A stretch of 18,955 nucleotides of DNA from Proteobacteria bacterium UBA5122 (GCA_002415485.1 DHYU01000019.1:4967-23921); one strand, 5' to 3'. Positions 1 through 6,939 are shown, numbered from the stretch's first letter. The notes: a model not told the origin generated them from the sequence alone. Made by a program: numbers and translations.

Positions 1-587
1 CGGATCTGGTTGATAAAGATCACCAGTGTGTTGGAACGTTTGATGTTGGCAGTCAGTTTACGCAAGGCCTGTGACATCAATCGAGCCTGCAAACCGACAT
101 GAGAGTCACCCATATCACCCTCAATCTCCGCCTTGGGGGTCAGTGCCGCCACAGAGTCGATGATCACCACATCCACTGCCCCTGAGCGCACCAGCATATC
201 GGTGATTTCCAGCGCCTGCTCACCGGTGTCGGGTTGCGACACCAACAGATCATCCAGATTCACACCTAACCGCTGAGCATACACAGGGTCCAGAGCATGT
301 TCGGCGTCAACGAAAGCTGCCGTACCACCGACCTTCTGTGCCTCGGCCACTACCTGCAAGGTCAGCGTAGTCTTACCGGAAGACTCCGGGCCGTAGATCT
401 CGACCACACGCCCCCTGGGCAGGCCGCCAATGCCCAACGCCACATCCAAACCGAGGGAACCGGTTGAGATCGCCTCGATATCACGCGCAGCGCCTTCGTC
501 GCCCATGCGCATAATCGAACCCTTGCCGAACTGGCGCTCGATCTGGCCTAATGCCGCACTTAACGCCTTCTTCTTTTGCTCATCCAT
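1..587 (-). CDS. recA: RecA recombinase, N-terminal 195 residues (3' end cut by window edge)
   Basis: RecA is the ATP-dependent DNA strand-exchange protein and the co-protease that triggers LexA cleavage. The protein begins MDEQKKKALSAALGQIERQF. It carries the Walker A motif GPESSGKTT (near residue 70), the following VDAEHALDP block, and the Walker B segment VVVIDSVAALTPKAEIEGD. Reading runs off the left edge inside the conserved IFINQIR segment, so only somewhat more than half of a usual protein of about 350 residues is present. The ATG at 585-587 has a good Shine-Dalgarno sequence (GAGGGG, 6 nt upstream). A consensus-like promoter and a perfect LexA box lie just upstream, so SOS control is expected. 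pncC lies immediately upstream on the same strand, as in many gammaproteobacteria. Identification is essentially certain. Confidence 0.98.
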   Translation of the reverse strand, partial: MDEQKKKALSAALGQIERQFGKGSIMRMGDEGAARDIEAISTGSLGLDVALGIGGLPRGRVVEIYGPESSGKTTLTLQVVAEAQKVGGTAAFVDAEHALDPVYAQRLGVNLDDLLVSQPDTGEQALEITDMLVRSGAVDVVIIDSVAALTPKAEIEGDMGDSHVGLQARLMSQALRKLTANIKRSNTLVIFINQI

Positions 588-609
588 TGTTGGCCCCTCA
601 TGTTGGTGA

Positions 610-625
610 CTGTGTAAATATACAG
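610..625 (-). promoter_or_regulatory. LexA (SOS) box of recA
   Basis: The site reads CTGTATATTTACACAG on the recA strand. This is a perfect CTGT-N8-ACAG LexA half-site arrangement with an AT-rich centre. It lies just downstream of the -10 element and 22 bases upstream of the recA start codon. LexA bound here would cover the transcription start, the classic SOS repression geometry. Confidence 0.93.
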
Positions 626-626
626 T

Positions 627-655
627 ACTATAGCGGCAATTCCAGCCACTGACAA
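627..655 (-). promoter_or_regulatory. sigma-70 promoter of recA
   Basis: On the minus strand TTGTCA (650-655) and TATAGT (627-632) are separated by exactly 17 bases, close to the sigma-70 consensus. The -10 abuts the LexA box. The promoter lies in the 120-base gap between pncC and recA, so recA can be transcribed independently of pncC. Confidence 0.85.
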
Positions 656-707
656 CGGCCGTCAGAAATTTTTATAAAACTCATTTCCAGGCAATGACTT
701 ATCGTCA

Positions 708-1193
708 TCACGGCGATGACAACAGACTCAGCAAGCCATCAAGGGCTGCGTTTTCGGCCTGGCACCGTACAGTATTCCGATCACCATCAAAGTGAAAACA
801 GCGGGCCACCGCTGGGCGTCCGGCTATCTGCCACGCCAACCACACCGTGCCCACCGGCTTGGTTGCTGAGCCGCCGCCCGGACCGGCAATGCCACTGACC
901 GCCACCGCCACCTGCGCCCGACTGCGCGCCAGGGCGCCCTCGACCATCGCCAACACCGTCTGCTCACTCACTGCACCGTGGGCCGCGATGATGTTGCCAT
1001 CAACCCCAAGCATTTCCTGCTTGGATTCATTGCTATAGGTAACAAAACCCCGATCAAACCAGGCGGAACTGCCCGCAACAGACGTCGCACGAGCCGCGAT
1101 TCCACCGCCGGTACACGACTCGGCACAACTCAACATCCAGCCCCTGGCCACCAAGGCCTCACCCAATCCCGTTACTTGTGGGTCATCCATCAT
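708..1193 (-). CDS. pncC: Nicotinamide-nucleotide amidohydrolase PncC (CinA C-terminal domain family)
   Basis: PncC deamidates nicotinamide mononucleotide to nicotinate mononucleotide in the pyridine nucleotide salvage cycle, in the cytoplasm. The 161-residue protein is a stand-alone CinA C-terminal domain, the usual length for this family, without the N-terminal molybdopterin-binding-like domain of full CinA. Diagnostic motifs are AESCTGGGIAARAT (residues about 24-37), the FVTYSNESKQEMLGV segment, and VAVSGIAGPGGGSATKPVGTVW (about 97-118). The ATG at 1193 is preceded by GGAG eight bases away. A second in-frame ATG follows directly, so the start could shift by one codon. It precedes recA on the same strand, the conserved pncC/ygaD-recA order. 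Confidence 0.93.
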   Translation of the reverse strand: MMDDPQVTGLGEALVARGWMLSCAESCTGGGIAARATSVAGSSAWFDRGFVTYSNESKQEMLGVDGNIIAAHGAVSEQTVLAMVEGALARSRAQVAVAVSGIAGPGGGSATKPVGTVWLAWQIAGRPAVARCFHFDGDRNTVRCQAENAALDGLLSLLSSP

Positions 1194-1225
1194 CCGCCGG
1201 ACTCCGTCGTGCGCTCATAATTCAA

Positions 1226-1246
1226 TTGCGGTAGGATACGCCGCAA
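1226..1246. repeat. Inverted repeat in the divergent pncC/psd intergenic region
   Basis: TTGCGG (1226-1231) and CCGCAA (1241-1246) form a 6-9-6 inverted repeat in the 81-base gap between the divergent pncC and psd starts. TTGCGG also resembles a -35 hexamer on either strand. The element could be an operator, overlapping -35 boxes, or chance. Confidence 0.3.
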
Positions 1247-1274
1247 GCATTCATCGAACCAGAATAGGATATCC

Positions 1275-2147
1275 ATGCCATCTTTTAGTGACCATTTGAA
1301 ATCGATCATCCAATATCCGCTCCCCCATCATCTGCTGTCGAAGGGGATGTACTGGGCCACCCGGATCCAGCACCCCGGCATCAAAAACCTGATGATCAAT
1401 CAAGTTGTCCAGCGCTTCAATGTCGACATGAGCATTGCCGCCGAGCCCAATCCGGAGGCCTACGCCAGCTTCAACCACTTCTTCACCCGCACGCTGCGTG
1501 ACGGGGTACGACCGATTGCGGCGGAGACAAATGCGGTCGCCTGCCCGGTCGATGGCGCCGTCAGCGAGGCCGGGCGCATCATCGATGGTCGCGTCTATCA
1601 GGCCAAGGGGCACGACTACAGCCTGCAGGCACTGGTCGGCGGCAACGAAGCGCTACGCGATCTGTTTATCGACGGCAGCTTCGCGACTATATATTTGTCA
1701 CCACGCGACTATCACCGCATCCACATGCCGCTGGCCGGCGAGCTGCGCCACATGGTGTATGTGCCCGGCCGCCTCTTCAGCGTCAATGCCGCGACCACCC
1801 GTACCGTGCCTGGCCTGTTCGCCCGCAACGAACGCCTCGTTGCCATCTTTGATACCCAGTGGGGACCGATGGCCGTGATTCTGGTCGGCGCCATCTTTGT
1901 CGGCGGCATCGAAACCGTATGGACGGGCAATTATGGGGATGCCACCTTCCGCGACTTTGAATACCGTCAGTACGGTCCTCAGCACGCGCGCCAGGTCAAA
2001 CTGGATAAAGGCGAAGAAATGGGCCGCTTCAACATGGGCTCAACGGTTGTGCTGTTGTTTGGCAAGGACATGCTCGACTGGAGCAATAAGCTGACCGCCG
2101 ATGCAACCGTCGTGATGGGTGAACAAATAGGGGTGCTTAACGCTTAA
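1275..2147 (+). CDS. psd: Phosphatidylserine decarboxylase proenzyme
   Basis: Psd converts phosphatidylserine to phosphatidylethanolamine at the inner membrane, the last step of PE synthesis. The 290-residue proenzyme has the usual bacterial type I length. Visible family features are FNHFFTRTLRDGVRPI (residues about 67-82), PVDGAVSEAG, the YLSPRDYHRIHMP histidine motif (about 140-152), and near the C-terminus GRFNMGSTVV. Self-cleavage is expected between Gly255 and Ser256 of the GST motif, giving a beta chain and an alpha chain of about 35 residues with an N-terminal pyruvoyl group made from Ser256. AGGA precedes the ATG at 1275 with normal spacing. The gene stands alone on the plus strand, divergent from pncC and convergent with the PilZ gene. 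Confidence 0.96.
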   Translation: MPSFSDHLKSIIQYPLPHHLLSKGMYWATRIQHPGIKNLMINQVVQRFNVDMSIAAEPNPEAYASFNHFFTRTLRDGVRPIAAETNAVACPVDGAVSEAGRIIDGRVYQAKGHDYSLQALVGGNEALRDLFIDGSFATIYLSPRDYHRIHMPLAGELRHMVYVPGRLFSVNAATTRTVPGLFARNERLVAIFDTQWGPMAVILVGAIFVGGIETVWTGNYGDATFRDFEYRQYGPQHARQVKLDKGEEMGRFNMGSTVVLLFGKDMLDWSNKLTADATVVMGEQIGVLNA

Positions 2148-2149
2148 TC

Positions 2150-2181
2150 CCCACCCCGGGCGCCACAACACCCGGGGAGGG
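2150..2181. terminator. GC-rich hairpin between convergent psd and PilZ genes
   Basis: CCCCGGG (2154-2160) pairs with CCCGGGG (2171-2177) across a 10-base loop. Beyond an A:A mismatch the stem extends by three more G:C pairs (2150-2152 with 2179-2181). It starts three bases after the psd stop codon. There is no T-run on either side, so it is not a canonical intrinsic terminator. It may protect the mRNA 3' end or act with Rho. Confidence 0.45.
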
Positions 2182-2189
2182 AGTGCAGT

Positions 2190-2537
2190 CTAGGCGTGCA
2201 CGCCACTGGTACTGACAAACTCATCCTTGTGGCGCAACAACTCGCGCAAGCTGCGAAACGCTGACGCGTCAAAATCCTTAAACATCAAACCAATACCATC
2301 GTCGGTTTCACGTACCACACGTGCATGAACCCGATATTTGGTGGTATGGGCGTCATCGCCCAACTTAAATACCAAGTCCAATTTTGAGTCCAATGCTGGA
2401 CGAGGAATACCTTTCATTGCAACAAAGGCACCGCCAAAACTGATATCACGGGTAAAACTGCGAGCCACCAAGTGCTCTTCTTCCATCAAGTCCACATCCA
2501 GTTGTGCCATGGAACGAACCGTCCATCTTTTTTCCAT
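2190..2537 (-). CDS. Single-domain PilZ protein, predicted c-di-GMP receptor
   Basis: PilZ domains bind cyclic di-GMP and alter flagellar motor, pilus or polysaccharide output. The protein is essentially one PilZ domain. Its N-terminus has the RxxxR ligand motif (RWTVR) and the DxSxxG motif is present as DISFGGA, so binding residues are intact. There is no YcgR-type N-terminal domain, signal peptide or membrane segment. I place the start at the ATG at 2537 (about 115 residues) because a G-run (2543-2548) lies five bases upstream. A longer reading from the ATG at 2567 adds ten residues but has no ribosome binding site and would leave almost no leader after the sigma-28-like promoter at 2581-2607. 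The gene is monocistronic and convergent with psd. Confidence 0.9.
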   Translation of the reverse strand: MEKRWTVRSMAQLDVDLMEEEHLVARSFTRDISFGGAFVAMKGIPRPALDSKLDLVFKLGDDAHTTKYRVHARVVRETDDGIGLMFKDFDASAFRSLRELLRHKDEFVSTSGVHA

Positions 2538-2846
2538 CATATCCCCCCGGGCAACAAGCATTCTCATTATTGTTATTGTGTGATCGGACTATCTGACTCT
2601 AACCTTAACGTTGTCGCATCTTTTTTGACAACGACATCCACCTACACCTATGAAGCAAAAAACAGGCCATGAGCCATTTTTTCTAGTAAAACAGATATAT
2701 CTTTATTAGAACACGCTTATAAAACAGACAGATAGGCAAAGCGCAACGAAGATTCGCCTCTGGCTATACCACGTCCAAATAACGGGATAATGACAAAACT
2801 GTAAAAATAACCGACACCTAACGCGATGTAATTTAAGCAAACCTGG
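2538..2846. other. AT-rich intergenic region upstream of the PilZ gene
   Basis: About 300 bases separate the PilZ gene from the 3' end of epmA. The region is clearly more AT-rich than its surroundings. It holds the sigma-28-like element (2581-2607) and an inverted repeat, CGTTGTC (2609-2615) with GACAACG (2627-2633), just upstream of it, which could be an operator. I see no convincing coding sequence on either strand. The reading frame from 2472 on the plus strand lacks a ribosome binding site and family resemblance. There is no clear terminator for epmA here. Confidence 0.6.
2581..2607 (-). promoter_or_regulatory. sigma-28 (FliA)-like promoter of the PilZ gene
   Basis: On the minus strand TAAG, 15 bases, then TCCGATCA. 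Against the FliA consensus TAAA-N15-GCCGATAA this matches 9 of 12 positions with exact spacing. Predicted transcription start is near 2574, giving a leader of about 35 bases to the ATG at 2537. FliA control of a PilZ protein has precedent in ycgR of Escherichia coli. Confidence 0.5.
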
Positions 2847-3839
2847 TCAAGCCGGCCCCAGTACCGACAACGCTGTCACCTGATGGATAGACTGCATGTT
2901 TGCCGCAAGCATCACCAACCGGTCGACCCCCAGCGCAACCCCGGCACACTCCGGCAACCCAGCCTTCAAAGCATCCAGCAAGGACTCATCCATCGGCACC
3001 GCTGGCAAGCCCAGTGATTGACGCCGGATCAGATCGACCTCAAACCGACGCCGCTGCTCAGCCGCATCCTGCAACTCAAAGAAACCGTTGGCCAATTCCA
3101 GACCGCCGGCATACAGCTCGAAGCGCTGTGCGACCCGGATACCATCGGCTCGCTCAACCGTCCTGGCCAGCATCGCCTGCCCCGACGGAAAGTCGTAAAC
3201 CAGCAATGGCGCGGGTGACAAACGCGGCTCGATGTATTCGGCCATAACGAACATGAGCCAGTCGTCAACACTATCGTCCGCCGTCAACGGCATCGACAGC
3301 TGTTGCTGCTGACAAAATTGCTGGAGCGCCGCTACCGTCGAACAATGCGGATCCAGGCCGGTTTGACTTGCAAACAACTCGCCGTAACTAATCCGCGCCA
3401 CGGTCGGCACGGCCAGCACCTTCATCACCAGGGCAGCCACTTCATCCATCAGCCGATGGTGATCAAACCCCGGCCGATACCATTCCAGCATCGTGAATTC
3501 CGGGCTATGGCAGCGGCCAGACTCGCCGTTACGGAAGGCCTTACAGATTTGGTAAATCGGTCCACTGCCCGCCGCCAGCAGGCGCTTCATCGCAAACTCA
3601 GGTGAGGTCTGCAGATACAACGGCACCCCCGGCACATCGGCGGCCGCGCCAAACGGGCGGTACTCACAGACAAAGCTGCTCAGATAGGGGTCCGTCGACG
3701 CGGCTGGCGACAAGGCAGGCGTATCCACTTCCAACACACCGCGTTCAGCAAAAAAAGCCCGTATCCCTTGCAGGATACGGGCTCTCATACGCAGTTGCTC
3801 AAGTGAGGCGCTGGGGCGCCAATCAGGCCGCAAACTCAC
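2847..3839 (-). CDS. epmA: EF-P--(R)-beta-lysine ligase EpmA
   Basis: EpmA (PoxA/GenX/YjeA) is a truncated class II lysyl-tRNA synthetase paralogue that attaches (R)-beta-lysine to a lysine of elongation factor P. The protein has 330 residues, close to the family length of about 325, and lacks the anticodon-binding domain of LysRS. It starts MSLRPDWRPSASLEQL, matching the family N-terminus, which supports the GTG at 3837-3839. Class II motif 2 is seen as KAFRNGESGRCHSPEFTMLE (about residues 93-112), and motif 3 as GVALGVDRLVML near the C-terminus. It lies 9 bases downstream of the efp stop codon in an efp-epmA operon. A perfect intrinsic-terminator structure sits inside codons 19-30, described separately, so its expression is probably much lower than that of efp. 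Confidence 0.96.
   Translation of the reverse strand: MSLRPDWRPSASLEQLRMRARILQGIRAFFAERGVLEVDTPALSPAASTDPYLSSFVCEYRPFGAAADVPGVPLYLQTSPEFAMKRLLAAGSGPIYQICKAFRNGESGRCHSPEFTMLEWYRPGFDHHRLMDEVAALVMKVLAVPTVARISYGELFASQTGLDPHCSTVAALQQFCQQQQLSMPLTADDSVDDWLMFVMAEYIEPRLSPAPLLVYDFPSGQAMLARTVERADGIRVAQRFELYAGGLELANGFFELQDAAEQRRRFEVDLIRRQSLGLPAVPMDESLLDALKAGLPECAGVALGVDRLVMLAANMQSIHQVTALSVLGPA
3750..3783 (-). terminator. Intrinsic terminator inside the epmA coding sequence
   Basis: On the minus strand AGCCCGTATCC (3783 to 3773), a 6-base loop, GGATACGGGCT (3766 to 3756), then a run of Ts (seven in total, 3756-3750). This is a perfect 11-bp stem directly followed by a T-tract. It starts 66 bases after the efp stop codon and spans epmA codons 19-30, encoding ARILQGIRAFF, all in frame. 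It looks like the efp terminator or an attenuator between efp and epmA. Confidence 0.8.
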
Positions 3840-3848
3840 GGCGCAGAC

Positions 3849-4418
3849 TTACTCTTTGACGCGCGACACGTACTCACCAGTACGCGTATCAACCTTGATC
3901 TGTTCACCGGTATCCACGAACAGCGGCACACGCACCACGGCGCCAGTCTCCAGGGTCGCAGGTTTACCGCCACCGCCAGAGGTATCACCACGCACACCGG
4001 GGTCGGTCTCAGTGATCGTCAGCACCACAAAATTTGGCGGTGCAACGCTCAACGGCGCATCGTTCCACAGCGTGACCACACAGATCTCTTCACCCTTGAT
4101 CCACTTAATGGCTTCGGTCATCGCCGACTCAGGGGCCGCGTACTGTTCGAAGGTAGACTGCACCATGAAGTGCCAGAACTCACCATCGCTGTAGAGATAT
4201 TGCATATCGGTATCGACAATATCCGCCGCCTCGAGGGTGTCACCTGATTTGAAGGTACGCTCGACGACGCGCCCGGTCTTCAGGTTGCGGATTTTGACGC
4301 GGTTAAAGGCCTGGCCCTTACCCGGTTTAACAAACTCGTTCTCAACGATGGCGCACGGATCGCCGTCCATCATGATCTTCAAGCCACTCTTAAATTCACT
4401 CGTGCTGTAACTTGCCAT
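3849..4418 (-). CDS. efp: Elongation factor P
   Basis: EF-P binds between the P and E sites of stalled ribosomes and promotes peptide bond formation at polyproline stretches. The protein has 189 residues, the standard length, with the N-terminal KOW-like domain and two OB domains. The modification loop reads FVKPGKGQAF, placing the modified lysine at Lys34. Lysine at this position, with epmA and epmB beside it, predicts beta-lysylation, not rhamnosylation (which uses arginine and EarP). The C-terminus has the family signature KVDTRTGEYVSRV. The ATG at 4416-4418 follows GAGGAA at good spacing. First gene of efp-epmA and divergent from epmB. Confidence 0.98.
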   Translation of the reverse strand: MASYSTSEFKSGLKIMMDGDPCAIVENEFVKPGKGQAFNRVKIRNLKTGRVVERTFKSGDTLEAADIVDTDMQYLYSDGEFWHFMVQSTFEQYAAPESAMTEAIKWIKGEEICVVTLWNDAPLSVAPPNFVVLTITETDPGVRGDTSGGGGKPATLETGAVVRVPLFVDTGEQIKVDTRTGEYVSRVKE

Positions 4419-4449
4419 GCTTTCCTCGGTTTCTGGGATGTATCTGGGC

Positions 4450-4476
4450 TATAATTTCGCTTCGCCGCGGATTATC
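4450..4476. promoter_or_regulatory. Divergent promoter region between efp and epmB
   Basis: A perfect TATAAT lies on the plus strand at 4450-4455, about 70 bases before epmB, with no good -35. On the minus strand GATAAT (rc of 4471-4476) lies 52 bases before the efp start with only a weak -35 (TTCTAG) 17 bases upstream. The two -10 elements are 15 bases apart, so divergent transcription from one short region is plausible. Assignment is tentative. Confidence 0.4.
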
Positions 4477-4524
4477 GCATAGACCACCCATTTCTAGAAA
4501 ACAACAATTCTTTCACCAAACCCC

Positions 4525-5514
4525 ATGCAAGCCGAACCCCTGACAGCGCAGCGCCCAAAATGGCAGCAGCAATTGGCCGATGCCATCAAGTCGGCGGCGG
4601 AATTGATCGAGCTGCTGGGCCTGCCCCCCGAATTATTGGCCGACGCACAGGACTTCCCGGTACGCGTGCCGCGCCCGTTCGCCGACAAGATGCGCTACGG
4701 TGATCCTCGCGATCCACTGCTATTGCAGGTGCTGCCGCTACACGCTGAATCCTTGCCCAGCCCCGGTTTCAGCCACGACCCGGTCGGCGACCTGGCCGCC
4801 GTCAAACATCGCGGCCTGCTGCAAAAATACCATGGCCGCGCCCTGGTGATGACCACCCCCGCCTGCGCCGTGCACTGCCGCTACTGTTTTCGTCGACACT
4901 TCCCCTACCCCGAACTCAGCAGCCGTCAACGCGACTGGCAGGAGATTGTCGACGCAGTCAGCCAGGATCCCACGCTACATGAAATCATTCTCAGCGGCGG
5001 TGATCCGCTGGCCTTATCCAACGCGCAACTGGATGCGCTTTGTCAGGCGCTGGACGACATCCCCCACCTGCGCCGCCTGCGCATCCACACGCGGCTGCCA
5101 CTGGTCCTGCCCGATCGCATCGACACCGGTCTCATTGAACTGCTATCACGCACTGGCCTGCGCACCTGCATGGTCATCCATTGCAACCATGCCAACGAGA
5201 TCGATGAACACAGCCGCGCCGCCTTGAATCGTTTGCGACAGGCGGGCATCGACCTGTTGAACCAGGCCGTGCTCTTGAAGGGGATCAATGATGATGTGGA
5301 AACACTGGTCACTCTAAGTGAAACGCTATTTGACGCGGGTGTACTACCCTACTATCAACACATGCTGGATCGAGTGCATGGTGCGGCTCATTTTGAAGTC
5401 AGTGATGAGGCTACGCGTGTGCTGCGTGCACAGCTGCAGCAAAAACTGCCGGGCTATCTAGTGCCCAAGTTCGTACGAGAAGAGTGCGGCGCCCCAAATA
5501 AGACGCCGCTGTAG
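4525..5514 (+). CDS. epmB: EF-P-specific lysine 2,3-aminomutase EpmB (radical SAM)
   Basis: EpmB (YjeK) converts (S)-alpha-lysine to (R)-beta-lysine, the substrate EpmA ligates to EF-P. The 329-residue protein has the radical SAM cluster motif CxxxCxxC at Cys114, Cys118 and Cys121 within CAVHCRYCFRRHFPY, the SAM-binding ILSGGDPLALS segment, and NQAVLLKGINDD in the barrel. The C-terminus ends KTPL. The lysine there corresponds to the conserved KTPL lysine of E. coli EpmB that I take to be the PLP-binding residue, and the extra few residues after it in E. coli are missing. It lacks the long extensions of clostridial lysine aminomutases. The ATG at 4525 matches the family N-terminus, although no Shine-Dalgarno sequence precedes it. 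The gene is divergent from efp-epmA, so the pathway is complete here. Confidence 0.95.
   Translation: MQAEPLTAQRPKWQQQLADAIKSAAELIELLGLPPELLADAQDFPVRVPRPFADKMRYGDPRDPLLLQVLPLHAESLPSPGFSHDPVGDLAAVKHRGLLQKYHGRALVMTTPACAVHCRYCFRRHFPYPELSSRQRDWQEIVDAVSQDPTLHEIILSGGDPLALSNAQLDALCQALDDIPHLRRLRIHTRLPLVLPDRIDTGLIELLSRTGLRTCMVIHCNHANEIDEHSRAALNRLRQAGIDLLNQAVLLKGINDDVETLVTLSETLFDAGVLPYYQHMLDRVHGAAHFEVSDEATRVLRAQLQQKLPGYLVPKFVREECGAPNKTPL
5486..5509. repeat. Hairpin at the 3' end of epmB
   Basis: GCGGCG (5486-5491) pairs with CGCCGC (5504-5509) over a 12-base loop, inside the last codons of epmB. epmB and the next gene converge with only six bases between stop codons. A T-rich stretch starts about 12 bases further on, too far for a typical intrinsic terminator. 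A transcript-end structure is possible. Confidence 0.25.
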
Positions 5515-5520
5515 ATCAAG

Positions 5521-6939
5521 TTATTTTTTATTATTATCATTGTGTGAACTGCCCATAATCAGATCTTCAATATTGGGGTCATCATCCCCCATATTCATCG
5601 CCTGCAATTGCGCCAACAGGTCATCATCAATCTGCCCCTCCGCATCGTCTTTGGCCGAAGCATCGACAGCCTCTTCCTCAGATGGCAGTTCATCGACGAT
5701 TACCGGCGCAGCAGCATCCATAGATTCATTTTCACCACTCGCCTCCTCCAATGCCGCCTTCCACATCGCATCCGGATCCCAGTTCTCATCATCCAGGCTC
5801 TCTGTAGAAGCATCCTCTTGCACTAGCTCCTGCGCTGGTTCTTGCTCTGGATCAGTCAGCGACGCGGCATGATCAGCGTCCGCAGCATCCAGTTCAGCCA
5901 TCAAATCTGCCAAGGCACTGTCTTCATCGTCTGCCAGAGCATCCTCCAACACAGGCACAGCTTCCGGCTCTTCCGTCATAGCCAAGACATCCATCTTCGC
6001 CTCATCGGCTATCACATCGCCATCGACACTTGTCTCTTCTTCCGCAACCGACACCACACCATCGTCATCATCAGCCAATTCGATCACCTCACTAGCTGAC
6101 ACGGCAGGTCGAGATTGTGCGCCTTCGTCCTCTGACTGAGACAAAACATCTGTTACCTGATCCCCTGGGCTGGTGATCATGACATCCTCGACGCCAGCAC
6201 CATCTTCAGGGACATCGTCGACTGCTTTGGATGTCTGTACAGAGTCATGTTGCCCGTCCATCCCAGCTGCTACGGCCGCCGTCGCCACTGCAGCACCTGC
6301 TGCTGCCACTGCCGCAACCGGTGCTGGCGCTTTAGTTCCGTCATGGCGAAATGCAGAAGCGTACTCGCGTACCGTCTGATCAATCTCGCGCTCAGCGTTT
6401 TGTAGCTCCTTCGCCAGACGGGCATTTTCTTCCTTCAACTCAGTCACCTGAGTGCTCAGCAATTTCCCCTGCTCTTCCATTCGCGACAATGCCGCCTGGG
6501 TTTCTTCATCCATTGCGAGCTGCTGATCATTCAGGCGCTTGCGCATTTCAACCACGATATCCAGATAGTTGGAGGTATATTCATGCAAGAGCTTATCCAG
6601 GCTGCTGACCACCGCACTATCACGCGTCGCATACATATTGATCAGATGACCATAGAGTTTGTTTTCCTTGGCCACCCACTCCTTGGCCAACTCTTTACTG
6701 GCCCCGCCCTCCTTTTCAACCTCCTCCTCGCCATCACCCGCAGCACCCTTGATCATATCCTCAAACATTTGCTCACGACTGGATGAATTCTTCTTCAGTC
6801 TTGCTTCCAGGATACTGATAGCACTCTTGTCGCGTTTACGGTTACGCAGCAACCAGAAGCAAATCGCCCCCAGGCCAACGAGGAGGGCAAGCATCACCTC
6901 CCCCATTACAAACAGGATTGCTGGATCGATACTAATCAT
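5521..6939 (-). CDS. Membrane-anchored coiled-coil protein with acidic tail, unknown function
   Basis: I do not recognise a named family. The 472-residue protein has one N-terminal membrane segment (about residues 9-31) followed by RNRKRDK, so by the positive-inside rule nearly the whole protein is cytoplasmic. A charged helical region (about 36-130) leads into a strong coiled-coil (about 133-195, ending in NAEREIDQTVREYASAF). An Ala/Val/Pro-rich linker follows (204-226). The remaining 230 residues are dominated by Asp and Glu and are probably disordered, with short hydrophobic islands such as DDENWDPDAMWKAALEEA and DDDLLAQLQAMNMGDDD. It has no LysM or TPR signature that would make it FimV, and is not ZipA-like. 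Its ATG overlaps the VWA gene stop (ATGA), implying translational coupling and a joint role. Expression probably depends on the sigma-28 promoter upstream of the VWA gene. Confidence 0.88.
   Translation of the reverse strand: MISIDPAILFVMGEVMLALLVGLGAICFWLLRNRKRDKSAISILEARLKKNSSSREQMFEDMIKGAAGDGEEEVEKEGGASKELAKEWVAKENKLYGHLINMYATRDSAVVSSLDKLLHEYTSNYLDIVVEMRKRLNDQQLAMDEETQAALSRMEEQGKLLSTQVTELKEENARLAKELQNAEREIDQTVREYASAFRHDGTKAPAPVAAVAAAGAAVATAAVAAGMDGQHDSVQTSKAVDDVPEDGAGVEDVMITSPGDQVTDVLSQSEDEGAQSRPAVSASEVIELADDDDGVVSVAEEETSVDGDVIADEAKMDVLAMTEEPEAVPVLEDALADDEDSALADLMAELDAADADHAASLTDPEQEPAQELVQEDASTESLDDENWDPDAMWKAALEEASGENESMDAAAPVIVDELPSEEEAVDASAKDDAEGQIDDDLLAQLQAMNMGDDDPNIEDLIMGSSHNDNNKK

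Noticed and set aside
2472..2672. 66-codon open frame in the gap upstream of the PilZ gene
   Set aside because: It partly overlaps the PilZ gene antisense, has no ribosome binding site and crosses the likely promoter.
6173..6379. Ala/Thr/Ser-rich open frame on the plus strand within the acidic-tail gene
   Set aside because: It is the antisense reading of the Ala-rich linker and Asp/Glu-rich region. Low-complexity coding sequence gives such frames.
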